Shown piece by piece: positions 45,765-58,300 of a stretch of DNA of 64,000 nt. Made by a program: the position numbers and the translations under genes. Within the stretch, counting starts at the first letter, position 1. Each line of letters begins with the position of its first letter. Location of the stretch: assembly GCA_016858145.1 (NCBI GenBank), contig JAEHOE010000167.1, forward strand, positions 124,001 to 188,000. The letters run 5' to 3'. A model generated the notes under the pieces. That model was not told the origin of the DNA, did not search any database, and was given only the letters and a program-made list of their open reading frames with translations. This stretch comes from Edaphochlamys debaryana (lineage: Eukaryota > Chlorophyta > Chlorophyceae > Chlamydomonadales).

Positions 45765-48700
45765 ATGCGGCCACTCTCGAAGACCATGCTGCATTGCCTG
45801 CTGCTACTTGCAGCCAGCGCGATTGTTGCTCGGGCAGGACTGACTTCCCCGTTCAACGATAGGCGAAGCACCAGCAAGTACAATTGGGATTGGACGCCAG
45901 GAAGGGCCACATGGTTCGGTGGCCCAGACGCGTGAGTCGTGATTCTTGCCTAGCGCTGAAGGATTGGTCACGAGGTGGATTCGCTATCAGGCTGATTTGC
46001 GCTTGCAAAGCGCAACATGTCTGCGGCATGCGCGCACCTCGCTAACCCGACCCTCATGCCCCTCCGCAGCTGGTCCATCCACAATGGTAAGCATACGCTT
46101 GCCCTCTGCCTCAGCATGATAGTATCCATGCAACCCCCACATGCTTTGCATGACCCTGCTGCAGCTTTCGCTTGTCATCCTTGCCGCCCCCTTGTCCGTT
46201 CCCTTGCCCCCCACCCTTGCCCCCTACCCTCCGGCTTGCTTGCACGCAGGAGCTTGCAATTATCAGTACATCTACAAGGACGAGCCACTGGGCTGGGACG
46301 TCGCTGCAATGTACGTTACCCCAGTGCTTGGGCGATGCACTTACCTGTCCTTGCCTCGTGTGCCGGGCCCCCTGCGTTGTCTACATAATAACCCCTGTGC
46401 TCAACGCTCGGTTACTACTTTCCGCCCCGGCAGGTCCGATGCCTCGGACCTGTACTCTGACTCCTGCGGAACCTGCCTCGAGGTCAAGTGTGACTCCCGG
46501 TGAGTGCCTACTACCCGCTGCCATTTCTCCAGAGGCCACGCGCAAAACCTGAAACGCGGCTGCCCCAACGTCACAGTTGGACTAACGACGATGCGGGGAG
46601 CTCCTTCGATCGCACAAGTTCTTGCCGAGACACGGCCGCAAGCGTTGTTGTCCGCATTGTGGACGTCTGCCCGTGTACCTACGCCGCGAACGTGAGTGGC
46701 GGCGTGTTCATGTCGGCATGCCGAACATGGCGCGCGCCGAGACCCACTCGTCGTCGGCGTTCGCGCTTCGTCGCTCGGAGTAATTGCTTCTAGCGTAGCT
46801 TGCCGATCACCAAGCAAGCAACAGGGTGTCCGGCGTTGGGAAAGGAGTCTTCCCCCATGCAGGCCGCCGTGGCCCTCAGCTCGTCGCTTCTCTCAGCGGC
46901 ACCCCCTCACTTGTGCCCTTCCACTACCCCTACCCGTTCCCCTCGTCGCAGTTCGCGAGCAACCGTAAGACCTGCTGCGTGCATTAGAGCGTTGGTGCCG
47001 TAGGGTAGAGAGAGGCGGTGCTGCTCAATGGCCAATGTCAAAGCGTACGGTCGGTCCCTGAGGCACCAACCCCACGCACCACACGCTGCCTATCCTGGCT
47101 TGCTTGCGGTTCTGTACAACAGGCAGGTGGTGCTGCAACGCGGGGCATCTCGACATGTCGGTCTGGGCTTTTGAGGTACGTCGACCCTGCAGTTGGGGAG
47201 GATGTGCCAAGCATTAGCTCCCGATTCATGCGGCCTCGCTCCCACCTCTCTTGCCGAGAAATGGAGCTCCCCGAGTCATCAGCCCTCCGCCGCTGCCCTT
47301 GCAGAAGCTTGCCGAGACCCGTTGGGGCATTATGGCGACGCAGTGGCGTCAAGTCCCATGTGGGTCTGGGCCAACAACATTGTTGGTCTGACCCCCACTC
47401 AGCTGACAAGATGGCTGGCGTGTTTCAGGTGACTACGTGCCGGACAGGAAGGCCAAGGACTTGTCCAAGCCAACCCCTGCCGTCCAGCCTCCGTGGGGTA
47501 CGTGGGGTGGGCAGATATTGTGCTACCGGTATGCTTATGCATGCCGTCAGCCAAGAATGCATGGCTGGTTTGTAGGAGACGTCCGCCGCACTCGGGACTG
47601 GCCCGAGACCATGGTGTACGAGACCCCGCGAGTCATCTTCGAGGACAGGTAAACAAGTAACGGGCTGGTCCAGTGCTTCTGCCTTGCGCCCGTGCTGATT
47701 TGCGCTACGCATGGGCCTATGTCATGCAGCTACGGTGGGGGCATCAAGGACGCGTCTTGGAAGGCATGGGTGCAGCCGTTGCCTGACTCCTCAAAGAGCG
47801 GTGCTCTTGGGTCTCCTGCCGTGTGCGCCAAGGTCTCTATCGGGGTGAGTCGATGGGAATGGACAAAGGACCGGGCTGCTCGCTCAGCAGGCTGTTTATG
47901 AGCAAGCTCTGGTCATGTGGCACATCAGACTAGGTAGGACACACTCTGACCTCACCCACGTGCTCCTGCACCCTGCAGGGGGCCCTTGCCTTTCGTGGAT
48001 GGAACGGTATGTTCAACAACCACAAGGTGGGCAGGAGCCTTCAGCAAAGGGGCAGAGTTTCGTTGCTGGTTTGTTCTGCTCCATCCTCGCTGCTTGAAAT
48101 CAACCCAACCTCAATTTGCCCCCAACTAGAGCATTGAGTTCTGGACCTTTGTTGGCCAACCCGGCTATAACGGCCTGAACCACAAGACTCCCGACCTGTG
48201 GCTCAGTGTGTCCGGCAACAAGGTGCATGGGAGGAATGTCTTGTTGGCCTCTCTGGAGATCCTCCACCTTCAAGTACCACAAGCGCCTGACCTCGGGGGA
48301 GCCTGCCTACCCCGCGCATTGTTGTTGTTCCCCGCATGCAGGGCGGATGCTCGCCTTCCCGCATCGTGGACAACAAGCCCATCTACTTCGAGCCCACCGC
48401 CAAGCCTTACGGCGATTACTACTTCTGGGGATGGCAGGTGGGGGGCAATTGTAGAAGTGTGTGAGCGTGCTTGTCCGACCCACATGGCCAGAGTGCACCC
48501 GCTGAGATTCTTGCCTCCAATCTGCGGCGCCCTGCGCGCAACACCATGGCACACGCCCGCAGGTGTACCTGCCAGTCTTTAGCGGCTGGCCTGTCAACTC
48601 CGTCATCAACAACCCCGCTGAGTTCAAGGCAAGTCTATGCACATGTATCCCGCTGGGGTTTGCTGAATTGGAAACCCCGTGCCCCCTGTTGTAAGAGCGC

Positions 48701-48845
48701 TTCGTCCCACCTGATCAATACCTTGGGTTGCCTTTGCTTGCAGGGATGCGGAGGGAACTCCGTCTGGGACCTGAACACGGTCGAGTTCCGCAACGACGGA
48801 TGGTCCGAGCAGTGGGTCTGCCTCGACAGAGTCAAGCTCGTGTAG
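45765..48845 (+). CDS. Expansin-like secreted protein with unusual C-terminal domain
   Basis: Sixteen exons join in phase into 402 residues: 45765-45931, 46070-46086, 46250-46310, 46434-46499, 46577-46691, 46952-46964, 47123-47175, 47305-47359, 47429-47497, 47576-47648, 47730-47844, 47979-48026, 48130-48222, 48342-48437, 48563-48628, 48744-48845. Two are micro-exons (17 and 13 bases). A signal peptide (MLHCLLLLAASAIVARA) leads to a double-psi beta-barrel expansin domain: ATWFGGPDAWSIHNGACNY, CGTCLEVKC, VVVRIVDVCPC, NRRWCCNAGHLDMSVWAFE (HLD in place of expansin HFD) and RWGIMATQWRQVPC. Expansins loosen walls without hydrolysis. The C-terminal part is about 200 residues (IEFWTFVGQPGYNGLN, DYYFWGWQVYLPVF, WVCLDRVKLV), longer than and unlike the plant expansin binding domain as I know it. 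One intron uses a GC donor (AAG|GCAAGT at 48629). Confidence 0.9.
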
Positions 48846-49546
48846 CTCCATGACCCAGGACCACACCAGCAGCAGCGGGTATTGAATGCGTCTTGGGCCT
48901 CTGGGCCTTGCCCTCTAGACCTTGTGCAAACCTGAAGGCGTGCATCCTAGCGATAGCAGAGGGTATTTATTCACTGGAGAAGCAGCAGGTGTCGCGTCCA
49001 TTCTGCTTGGGTGTTTCTGTGAGATCTTTGTGGGGGAGAAAGGGGGATACATGTGCACATACATGCGGGGCTAGCCCATGCTTACTCCGGCTGCCTTGAC
49101 GTATTACATAGGCCACGGGGTCATCTTAGCAGCAGTGATCAGGGCTGTACGTAGAGTCGTTAATGGCATGCGCCAAAGAGTTGAAGGGTGCGCTGGATGG
49201 GTGTGCTGGATGAGTGTGCTGGATGGGTGTGCTGGATGGGTGCGCCGAGGAACGGCCGACACGGTGTGAGCGGGACCACGCGCGGCCGCCAACTGTAACT
49301 GGCCATGTGGGTCGGATCTAAGTCACTTGCGGCCGGTTATCACGCAAAGAACACCAAAGCGAAGGGAAAGCGACGACTTGCCATTGGAAGCCGGGATGGG
49401 GCCGTGGAGGCCTCCATAGGGGCAGGGCGGGGTTTTCCCGCCCGAACAGCTGGGATCGCAAACCCCGGGCAGCAGTACCAGCTTGCCCAGCGTCCAGCAA
49501 GACACTTCGCAGACCTGTTCCACACCACCCACTCAATAAGAATCAG
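48846..49546. other. Spacer between expansin and the Pro/Gln-rich protein gene
   Basis: About 700 bases with no gene recognised, holding the expansin 3' end, a 13-bp tandem repeat and the leader of the next gene. Confidence 0.5.
49188..49239. repeat. 13-bp tandem repeat (GTGTGCTGGATGG), four copies
   Basis: Four head-to-tail 13-base units: GTGCGCTGGATGG, GTGTGCTGGATGA, then two identical GTGTGCTGGATGG, followed by a degenerate fifth start. It lies in the spacer and is a plain minisatellite. Confidence 0.9.
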
Positions 49547-52500
49547 ATGGACTCGCAGGTTGCGAGCCTCGCGGCCGGCGTCGCGCTGGTGCGCCAGGAG
49601 CTTGATGCAATCGACGAAGCGATCCGCGGCGAGCAGCTCACGTGCGATCGACTCCAGCGCTCTCTAGACGCAGCAGCAGCAGAGGCGGTGCGGGAGGCGC
49701 AGCGGGCAGAGGAGCTCGAGGCCGAGGCCGCGCTCGCGGCTTCGGAGGCCGAGGACCTGCAGACGCTGCTTTCTTCGCTTCAGCAGCAGGCAGCTGGGCT
49801 GGAGGCGCAGCAGCTGGAGCTGGAGGTGAGGACCAGCGGCTATACGAGCTTGTGCGGGGGTGCTCAAACTTAACCCGTTCCGCGGCTTGGCACCCCTGCG
49901 CGCTCTGCTTCATGCCCCCGCAGTCCGCCTTGACCAGCGGTCGTTCGGCTCTGGAGGCGCGGGTTGCTGCGCTCGAGGCACTCGCGGACTCGTTTGCGGA
50001 GCAGCACGCGCCCGAGAAATTCCAGCGGCTTGCGGATGCGACGGCGGCGCGGCGGCGGGAGCTCGAGCAGGAGCTCCCCCGGCGGAAGCAGGAGCTGCTG
50101 CGCTACCGGTGCGTGGAGCCGGGGGGTGCGGTTGGGGCGCACATAAACGCTGGTGCTGGAGCACGGCAAGGTCGGGGAGCGAGGGTCTAGCGCAAGGCAT
50201 GACGGCTGACGGCGGTGCCTTGCCTGAACGCGCAGGTCGGACTGGCAAGCAACCACCGCGGCGCTGGCAGAGGAGAAGAGGGCGGCAGCGGCGGCGCGAG
50301 ACCAGATCGAGGGTGGGTGGAAGGGCAGTGCGCGGGGCGGTCGGCTACGTTTGGGGCTAAACAAGTGCCTGCCGTACGCGAGATGGCATTGAGCCGCCCT
50401 TCCCTGTCTCGACGCCCGGCCCCGTTCCCCCCCTACGTCCTCCCTGCAGAGCTGGACGCGGAGCTCGCCGCCACTGCCGCCGCCACCGCCCCGCTGCGGT
50501 CCCAACTGGCTGCCCTCGACGCCCCCACCCACCCCGTCACCCGGCTGCTGGGCCGGCAGCGGGAGGAGGAGCAGGCGGCACGGGCGGTCGCCGAGACGGT
50601 GGGTCGGCGTGGTACGAGGGTTGTAGTACTCAAGGGGTCAGGAGTCTAATGAGGGGAGGGAAGAGGGGGTAGGAGAGACCCGCTGCATGCGAGCAGCGTG
50701 AGGTGGGTCCAATGAGCGGTGCCGCATGCATGCCGTGTCCCGCCTGCCCCCGCAGGCTGCTCGTGAGGCGGCAGCGCTGCGGGCGGAGGCGGAGGGCGTG
50801 GAGCGGGAGCGGGACGCCCTGAGACTGGCAGCACGGACCCTGGTGAGAGCAGCAGGTTATGCTGCGTTACTTGGGTCTTGGCGCAAGCACATCCGCGCTA
50901 CCATCTATCAATGCCAAACCAGGAAGGGTGTCAAGTAGCTACCACCTTACCAATCACAATTTGGGGCAGTCGTGCTCCAGCGCCCTCACGCATCACTCTC
51001 CATTACTGACCCCGCCACCGACCCACATCCTTCCGCGCCCACAGGAGGAGCAGCACCGGGAGCTGCAGGACCAGGTCCGGGCCCTGATCCCGCCCGACTC
51101 AGACACCGACGAGGAGGCCCACCCACACCCACACCAGCACCCGCAGCAGCACCCGTACCCCCAGCAGACAAACCCGCAGCAGCACTGGCAGCCGCAGCGG
51201 CCCGGCCCTAGCGGCGGAACGGACCGGCGTCCGCCCGAGCCTCCGGGAGCGGGAGCGTACTCCCACGGCCCAGGGCAGCAGCAGCCTTGGGGTCAGCAGC
51301 CCCAGCCGCAGCCGCAGCAGCCGATGCCTGGGCATTACCCCAGCGGTAGGCCCAGTGCTGGGCCCTGGCAGCAGCCCAGCGAGAGGCCGTACCTGGCCCA
51401 CGGGCAGCTGGGCCCGGGCCCACGCATGGGCCTGGGCCCGGGCTACGGTGGGCCGCCCTCGGACTGGAGCCGCCGGCAGGCCCAGCAGTCGCAGCACGCC
51501 CCCCACACAAGCCCAGATCAACCGGGTCACAGCTCACACGCCGCACCTCAGGCGCCCCCGGGCCATGTCGCTGGCAGTGGCTACGGCCACACGGGTGGAG
51601 GCGGAGGCGGGTGGCAGGAGCGGCCGCAGCAGGCTCAGCCGGCGCAGCCCTGGCAAGACGGCTCCGGTGCAGGCCGTGACCCTGCCGTACCGCTGCCGTA
51701 CACGGTAACAGAGCCCGATGATGACGAAGAGGCGGGATCTCAACGGCTGGGAGGGGGAGATGGCGGTGGCGGCGGTGGCACTCAAACCGACGCCGACGAC
51801 TTCGCCTTCGCCGGCCCAAGCCCGGGTGCAAATCAGCCGTACCAGCCGTACGGCAGCCATGCACAGCACATGTACGGCAGCGCACACGATGGTCCGGAAT
51901 CGCTCGACCTCGATGACGGGCTGGAGGGCGACGCTGGTCCGTCGGACTGGGGCGCTGCTGCCAGGCGGCGCGCCAGCGCCACGGGCCGACCCGGCTCCGC
52001 CTCAGGGCCCGGGGCACCGGGTGTAAGCCGGTCGGGCGGCGGCTTGCCGCCCCGCCACCCCTCTCCGGCGGTTTCGGGCTGCAGCTCTGGCATGGGCAGC
52101 GTGCCGGGAGGGGAGGGCAGGGGCGGGGCCAGTGCTGTGTCACCGCAGGCGGGCCCGGGCGGAGGCCGGGGTGGCGCTGGGGGCCGCGGCCCCGGCGGGC
52201 GGCAGCAGGTGGTCTACCAGGAGACGGTCATCACCCGCATGCTCCAGGTGGGGGCATGTGCGCCTGTGCCATCGTCGGCTGGGCGCGTTACCTACTACCT
52301 TGGGCGTATGCGCCCTCCTGCCTCTCTGTTCACAGCCTCCTCCCCGATTGCATGCCGCTTAGTCTTTAGCAGTATCGCTCTGCCGGCTTGGACAAGTACC
52401 AGTAACATGCCCTCGCGCGAACGGCCCCCGCAGGCCTCCCCCAACACGCTGCTGCGCAACACGGTGACCATTCAGGAGCTGCGCCACCGGCGGCCCCTGC

Positions 52501-54350
52501 AGCACCTGGCGGGGGCGCCGGACGCGGGCCCCGCGGGGCCCGGCGGGGCCCCAGTCGGGCCCAGAGCGGGCGCCGGACCGCCGCCGAGCGACGGAGGGAG
52601 CGGGCGCGGCCTGCGGACGGGTGAGCTGCTGAGAAGCGCGGGGGAAAGCGACAGGGAGGAGGATGCCAGGTACATGAGGCAGATTTAGCCCTCACAAGAC
52701 CGCAACACGCCTATCGTGCCGGTCCTCGCCGACCCACATTTCGCCCAGGATCACCCTCGCCCCGGCTCGCCCCCCCCCCCGCCAGTGGTGGTGCATGAAG
52801 AGCTGACGCGCGTCCGCCGCACTCCGCCTCCCGAGCCAGCAGGGCCGGGCGGTCCGGATAGCGGCGGCCCGGGTATGGGCGCGGGCCCCGGCCCTGGCAC
52901 CGCAGGGCGGCAGGGCGAGGGAAACCACAGCGGAGGAGAGCGCCAGGGCTCTTGGGTCCCTCCGGCTCGCTCCCACGTCCCGCAGCAGACGCAGCAGACG
53001 CAACGGCCGGCCCCGTCAGCCATGCCGCCAACGCAGACCCAGACCCAAGCGCCGCCGGTGCAGCCGTTGGGGCACACCTCTGGCCCCCTCGGGGCAGCGG
53101 CGCCGGGGGCAGCGCCACGGCAGCCCGCCGTGCACCGCCGCAAGCCCCTCTTTCAGATGCGGCGCTCTCCCCCTCCGCCGGACTCGCAGCTGTCGTCGAA
53201 CCCCCCCGTGCCGCCGACTGCTGGCTCCGGCCCCGGCCTCGGCTCCGCCCAGCGGCCCCCACCGCAACCGTCCCATCAGGGGTACGGGCGGCAGCCTCAC
53301 GAGCATGGGGACCCCCCACAAGCCCCTGGGCCCTTGGACGGGGCAGGCTATGACCGCCAGCGGCCGCCGGCGGAGGGCGGCCACAGCGGCAGCGCCGCCT
53401 GGAGTTCCGGCGGTGGCGGTGCGATGGGAGACCGGCCGCCACAGGGAGGCGCGTGGCAGCAGCCCTACCCTCATCGGGAACGTCCTCCTCCTCAGCAGCA
53501 GCAACAGCACGTCGGGGCGGCAGAGGCGTGGCCGTCGAGCGGCGGCGCGGCAGCGGGCCATGCAGGGCTGCAGGGAGGGCCCCCGCCCGGCGCGAGGGAT
53601 CCCTCGGGGGCGTCTGCAGCTGCACGCCCCGGGATGGGCTCTGGCGTGGGCCAGGCGGACGCATGGGGAGGGCGCCCGGGGTGGGAGCAGGAGCGGCACC
53701 ACTCCTCCCCGCCGCAGCCCCAACCGCAGCCCCATCCGCAGCCGCACACGGGCGCCGGGGCTGGAGGCCCGGTACCAGCCCCCGCCTGGATGCCGCAGCA
53801 GCCCCCACCCCAGCAGCAGACCTACCCCAACCAACAACCACCCCAACCGCCAGCCCAATCACAATGGGCTCGCCAGGCCAACCACCAGCCACTTCCGCCC
53901 CACCAACCTTCGCTTGGCCAACCGCCCCCCGCGTGGGCACAGCAGCCGGAGCGTCCGCCGTATAACCACCCGTACGGCAGCGAGCACAGCCAGCCGTACG
54001 GCCAGCAGCAGGCGCCTCAGGGCGGCCAACACTCACCGCACTGGCCTCCGCCGCAGGCCACGGCACCGCAGTTTGGGAGCGGTCCGGCCGGCGGACTCCG
54101 CGTGCCTCCTGCCAACGCCGCCCAAACCGCGCCAGAGGCCGCAGCGGCCGCGCAAGGGGCCAAGAAGCGCGCCCGCGGGGCGGCAGCAGACGGCGGCGAG
54201 GCCGGCCGGGGCCGGGGCCGTGGGGCAACGACCGCAGCAGCCTCGGGGAGGGGCAAGAGCAAGGCCGGGGGGCGGGGCCGGGGCGCAGCAGCGGTTGCGC
54301 CGCCGGGACCGGACCTCTTCGGCGGTCGGGGGGAGTGGCAGGGCTTGTGA
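49547..54350 (+). CDS. Coiled-coil plus disordered Pro/Gln/Gly-rich protein
   Basis: Eight exons (49547-49825, 49924-50108, 50236-50312, 50450-50598, 50756-50842, 51045-52247, 52434-52620, 52699-54350) sum to 1,272 residues in phase. Residues 1 to about 265 are a charged Ala/Glu/Arg coiled coil (ELDAIDEAIRGEQLTCDRLQ; EQHAPEKFQRLADATAARRR). The rest is low complexity, dominated by Pro, Gln, Gly and His, with islands RQQVVYQETVITRMLQ, SPNTLLRNTVTIQELRHRRP and NTPIVPVLADPHFAQDHP, and ends in a basic Gly-Arg tract (GRGRG) and DLFGGRGEWQGL. No known domain was identified. The layout, a coil for self-association, a disordered body and a basic tail, suits a scaffold or nucleic-acid-associated condensate protein, but that is inference. 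The join 52620/52699 was chosen because its donor (GTGAGC) and acceptor phases fit; reading through instead would end at 52688. Confidence 0.7.
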
Positions 54351-55301
54351 CCAGGAGCCGAAGACTTAGAGGGAGTGTAGGGTGTGCTGGCAGGATGGTA
54401 AGGCGTGCTGGCAAGATGGCAGAAGAGCAGGATAGCACGCAGGTTCATCTGGTCGTGCGCATGGTCTGCTGCCCCTACGTCAGTCCTGGGGCGGGTTACC
54501 GCGCGGGTTCGGGTGGGTTCGGCGAACTTCGCTGTGCAGAGCGCGCTCCTGCTGGCGGAGTTGTGGCCTCAGCATGGGCTGGCGGTGAGCTAGGCAGGAT
54601 TGTTTAGTGCGTGCACCTGAGTGGGGTGGGGCCCGAGAGCGCCCTGGCCACTGGCATGCGGTTCAGGACAGGAGGTGTTTCATGCTAGCGTATGCCCCGG
54701 GCTGGCTTCGTTGTATGTGCAGCTGTGTCGGGTAAAGACAGATGGAGCTGCTGTCATCCGACAGCTCCGGGGGTGATGGCTGCTGGTTGTTGCTCGTGAC
54801 ACTGACTGCTAAGGTAATAAAGGCAACCGTCCGGAAGTCACATCAGGTACGCATTTGTCAGCAGGCGGCCTCGGCAGGGGGGAGCGCCCTGCCTTGCACA
54901 ACTACCAGCACAAGACACACCGTGACCGCATGGAACTGGACGACAGGTGCCGTCGCTCGGATATCGACTCCTCTGGTCAGTGATTACCGGTAGCACTCAC
55001 CCTGACTGGGACACTTGCCCTCTTGCAGAAACTGTCCTTAACCAATCCCTGACGTACGTGCAGCATTGCGGCCCCTACGCGCCCCGAGAGACGACTCCTG
55101 CCTGCGCCTAGGCTGATACATTCGGACCAGCATATGTATAGCAGTCTTGCCATTACTAGCCTGCGTCAAAACGTAATCTGTCTGCTTCGATGATGATGCA
55201 TTGTGAGCGATATAGTGCGGTGCGTGCGTGTGCATGTGTAGTGCTACGTATGGTGTACGAATGCTTGATGATGAGTGCTAACCTATCTTGGCATAGGGCG
55301 C
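54351..55301. other. Spacer between convergent genes
   Basis: About 950 bases between the stop of the Pro/Gln-rich gene (plus) and the stop of the SRCR gene (minus), so it should hold two 3' UTRs. No coding exon was recognised. Confidence 0.5.
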
Positions 55302-58300
55302 TTAGTACGTGCCGTACGGGCCGTACACGGGCGGCGGGCTGCCACCGTACGGCCCGTACGCAGGCGGCGGGCTGCCACCGTACGGTCCGTACGCAGGCGG
55401 CGGGCTGCCGCCGTACGGTCCGTACATGGGCGGGTTGCTGCCGTACGCCGGCGACGGCATGGCGTTCAGGCCGCCTGTTGCGGGTTGCGAGCAGAGGAAG
55501 GGAGGAGGGGACCATTGCCAGGTCAGACAGTGGCGTATGGCAAGCCAACAGCGAGGCCCCTACGCCCCGCATGACACGCCAACCTCCTACTCCTCAATCC
55601 CCCGCCCTCTCTCAGGCAGGCTGCGGGGGTCACGTGACCGGCGTGCACGCGCACTCTCAGCACCCTAGGGATCCCACTGGCATGCGGCCTCTCAACCATC
55701 GCAAGGCCGCTCGACGCCGCTCACCGCACGTGATGGCGGCGCTCTGCCTCGCGTCGCACTGCGACACGCGCGTGCGAGCATCGTCGTAGCAGTCCCGCAG
55801 GAAGGACAGGTGCGCGGCCTCGCCCAGGAACTCGCGCGGGTCGTGGAAGGGGTAGGAGGCGCAGTAGATGGAGTCGATGCGGCGGCCCTTCTCCGGCAGG
55901 GAGACCAGCGCGGGGGGCAGCAGGGCGGCGTTGCGCCAGTCGAGGCCCAGGTCGCGGCAGATGGCCTGAGGTGTGGGGAGAAGGTCGGGTAAACGGCCGT
56001 GAAGGGCCGGGTGAATTTCGCGAGATTTTTTGCCATTTGCAGTCCCACGTACATTTTTTTAAACACACATACATACACACACATACATAGGCGGGGCCCT
56101 GGGCCGTGGGCCGTGGGGGGCCGTGGGGGCGTGGATCTTGCCCGCGTGGGTCGTGGGCAGTGGACCCAGACCGTCCGAGAGCAAGCCCCACCCTTGCCCC
56201 CAGTACGCGAGTCCCTTGTACACCTGTCCTCCTGTCCCCGGGCCCCCGGCGAAACCCACGCACGCACTCACCTGTGCAAGGTCGAGCGTGAGCACGGGGG
56301 CGCACACGCCCCGCCAGCCGCCCACGCCAGCGTCCATCAGGTACCGCCGGTCAAGCACCTCCACGCGGCCCCATGTGCCGTCGCCGCCCGTCAGACGGAC
56401 GTTGATGATGTCGTTCGAGGTGGTGTATGTGTAATCTTGGCCTGGGGTTACAATGCATGGGCAGAGGGGCGGCAGGTTTGAGTCAACATGTGACTCTGCT
56501 TCCGTCGTGCGCCCGTAGGCTATGAGGGTATGTGTCCTCCTTGCCCAAGGGAGCCTCCGTCCACCTGTCCCTCCTGCCACACATCCACGCTTCGTTCCGT
56601 ACATTCCTTCCGACCCTTCCCCTCTGGCTGACTCACGGCGACACACCAGCACGCTCTGTGCCATGGAGTCACGCCAGGTGCGGCACGTGTTGTTGACGCT
56701 GTTGGGGATGGGGTCGGCAATGGTGGCCTGCAGGGTGGGGGTTGCAACAAGTGCAAATGATTAGGATAGACCGGACGGACCTTGTTGCCTTTTCAAGTGG
56801 CCCTGATCGTTGTGAGGGCATATGGCCGCGAGAAGCAGCCAATCGCGCGCGCGGGGTTAGGTGCAGGCGAGAGAAGGGAAGTGAGGGGGCGTGTTCGGGT
56901 TCGTGTGGCATCCTCAGCCCCCGTAACGTGCTCACTTTGCAAAAGGAGATGTTTTTCGGCACGCCGACAAACTTCGCAGCGTCGTACGAGATCGCGGCAC
57001 CGATGGCAGTCACGTCAGCCTCCTCCGGAGATCCGCCGTACACGTCGCACTCGAGCGAGCTGATGCTCACGGGGCTCTCCTTGATTACGTCGTCGTCCAT
57101 CTCGACAAAGGGCAGGCCGTAGATGAACTGAATGGGTATGGCGCCGGTCGGGAGGGCACCAAAAAAAGTTACCATGTCTTTTCCCTTTTGTACTGGCAGC
57201 GAAGTCTGTGCCGAGGGGTGCGAGTCCCCCGACAACCTGCTAATTACGCGTTTAAGCTCGGTTGGAGTATAGTGCGCCCACGGTTACCACGGGGAATGGG
57301 TCGCGTAGCAGATGGGTGAGGGGCTCACCCCTTTTCCGCCCCCATGGGGGCGCCCCGCTTGTCCCTTTTGTACTAGGATCGGCAGGCGTGTCAGACCCCT
57401 CTCACCAAACCCCACGGCATAGAGTCTTCCATCCCAAGTACAGACTATTGAACACAGCACGCCCCACACCAGCGACTACTGGCGCCGCGGCCCGGGCGAC
57501 ACCGCAGTGTGCGCTGCCTGCCATCACCGCTGGAACAAGGCCTGTCGCGCAGCCGAGGCGGCTGGCGAGGACGAGGCCACGGCGGTGCCGCCTGCGCGGC
57601 ATGTCCTGTCGGGCCCCTGCCAGAGCGGCTGCTGTGACCACCCCCGCACCTGAAACACACCATACGGGCGCTCGCCGTCGGTGATCTGTACGGCAGAATG
57701 CACACACAGCAGGAACAATCAATTACTTCTCGGCGCGTGTGCTTCGAGGCTTGCCAAGAACGGCTGGCAGGGGGCAGGGCGCTGGACGCAGGGCGGGAGC
57801 TACTCGATGACCGGCGGCTTTGCGTCCCACAACCCCGGTCCCCACCTGGTTGCACAGCGTGTGGCCAACGAGGCGGATGTTCGAGAGTGTGATCTCTTGC
57901 TTCTGGGGCGGCAGGCAGGCCGTGCCCCAGAACAGGGGGTCGGTGGCGGGGGCGCCGTGCGCCCGGGCGCCGAAGCGGAACGTGTACTGCGGGGAGGGGG
58001 GCAAGCAGACGCGTGAGGGGGAGGGGGTGTCAAGGTGGGGCCAGGGCGCGGCGGGAGGCTGGGAGCGTGTCACGGACGAAGCGGGGAGTCGAGGGGGCAC
58101 CCAACTGCCGTCCTTGGGGCGAATGACTACGCAGGCGTACGGCAAAGTGCATGGCCCTTCGTCGACGCCATCTCACCATGGAGTCGAAGTGGGTCTCGTA
58201 CTCCAGGACCACGTCATTCCGTACCTCCACCTTGGGGGCGGGCGGGGGCGGCGACGCGACCGGCTCGCCTGTGTGGGCCGACCGCAAGGGAGAGGAATTG

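Noticed and set aside
55309..55668. Plus-strand frame with YGPYAGGGLPP repeats as a separate gene
   Set aside because: The same DNA on the minus strand is the last exon of the SRCR gene, with correct phase, acceptor and stop. The plus-strand repeat is its shadow.
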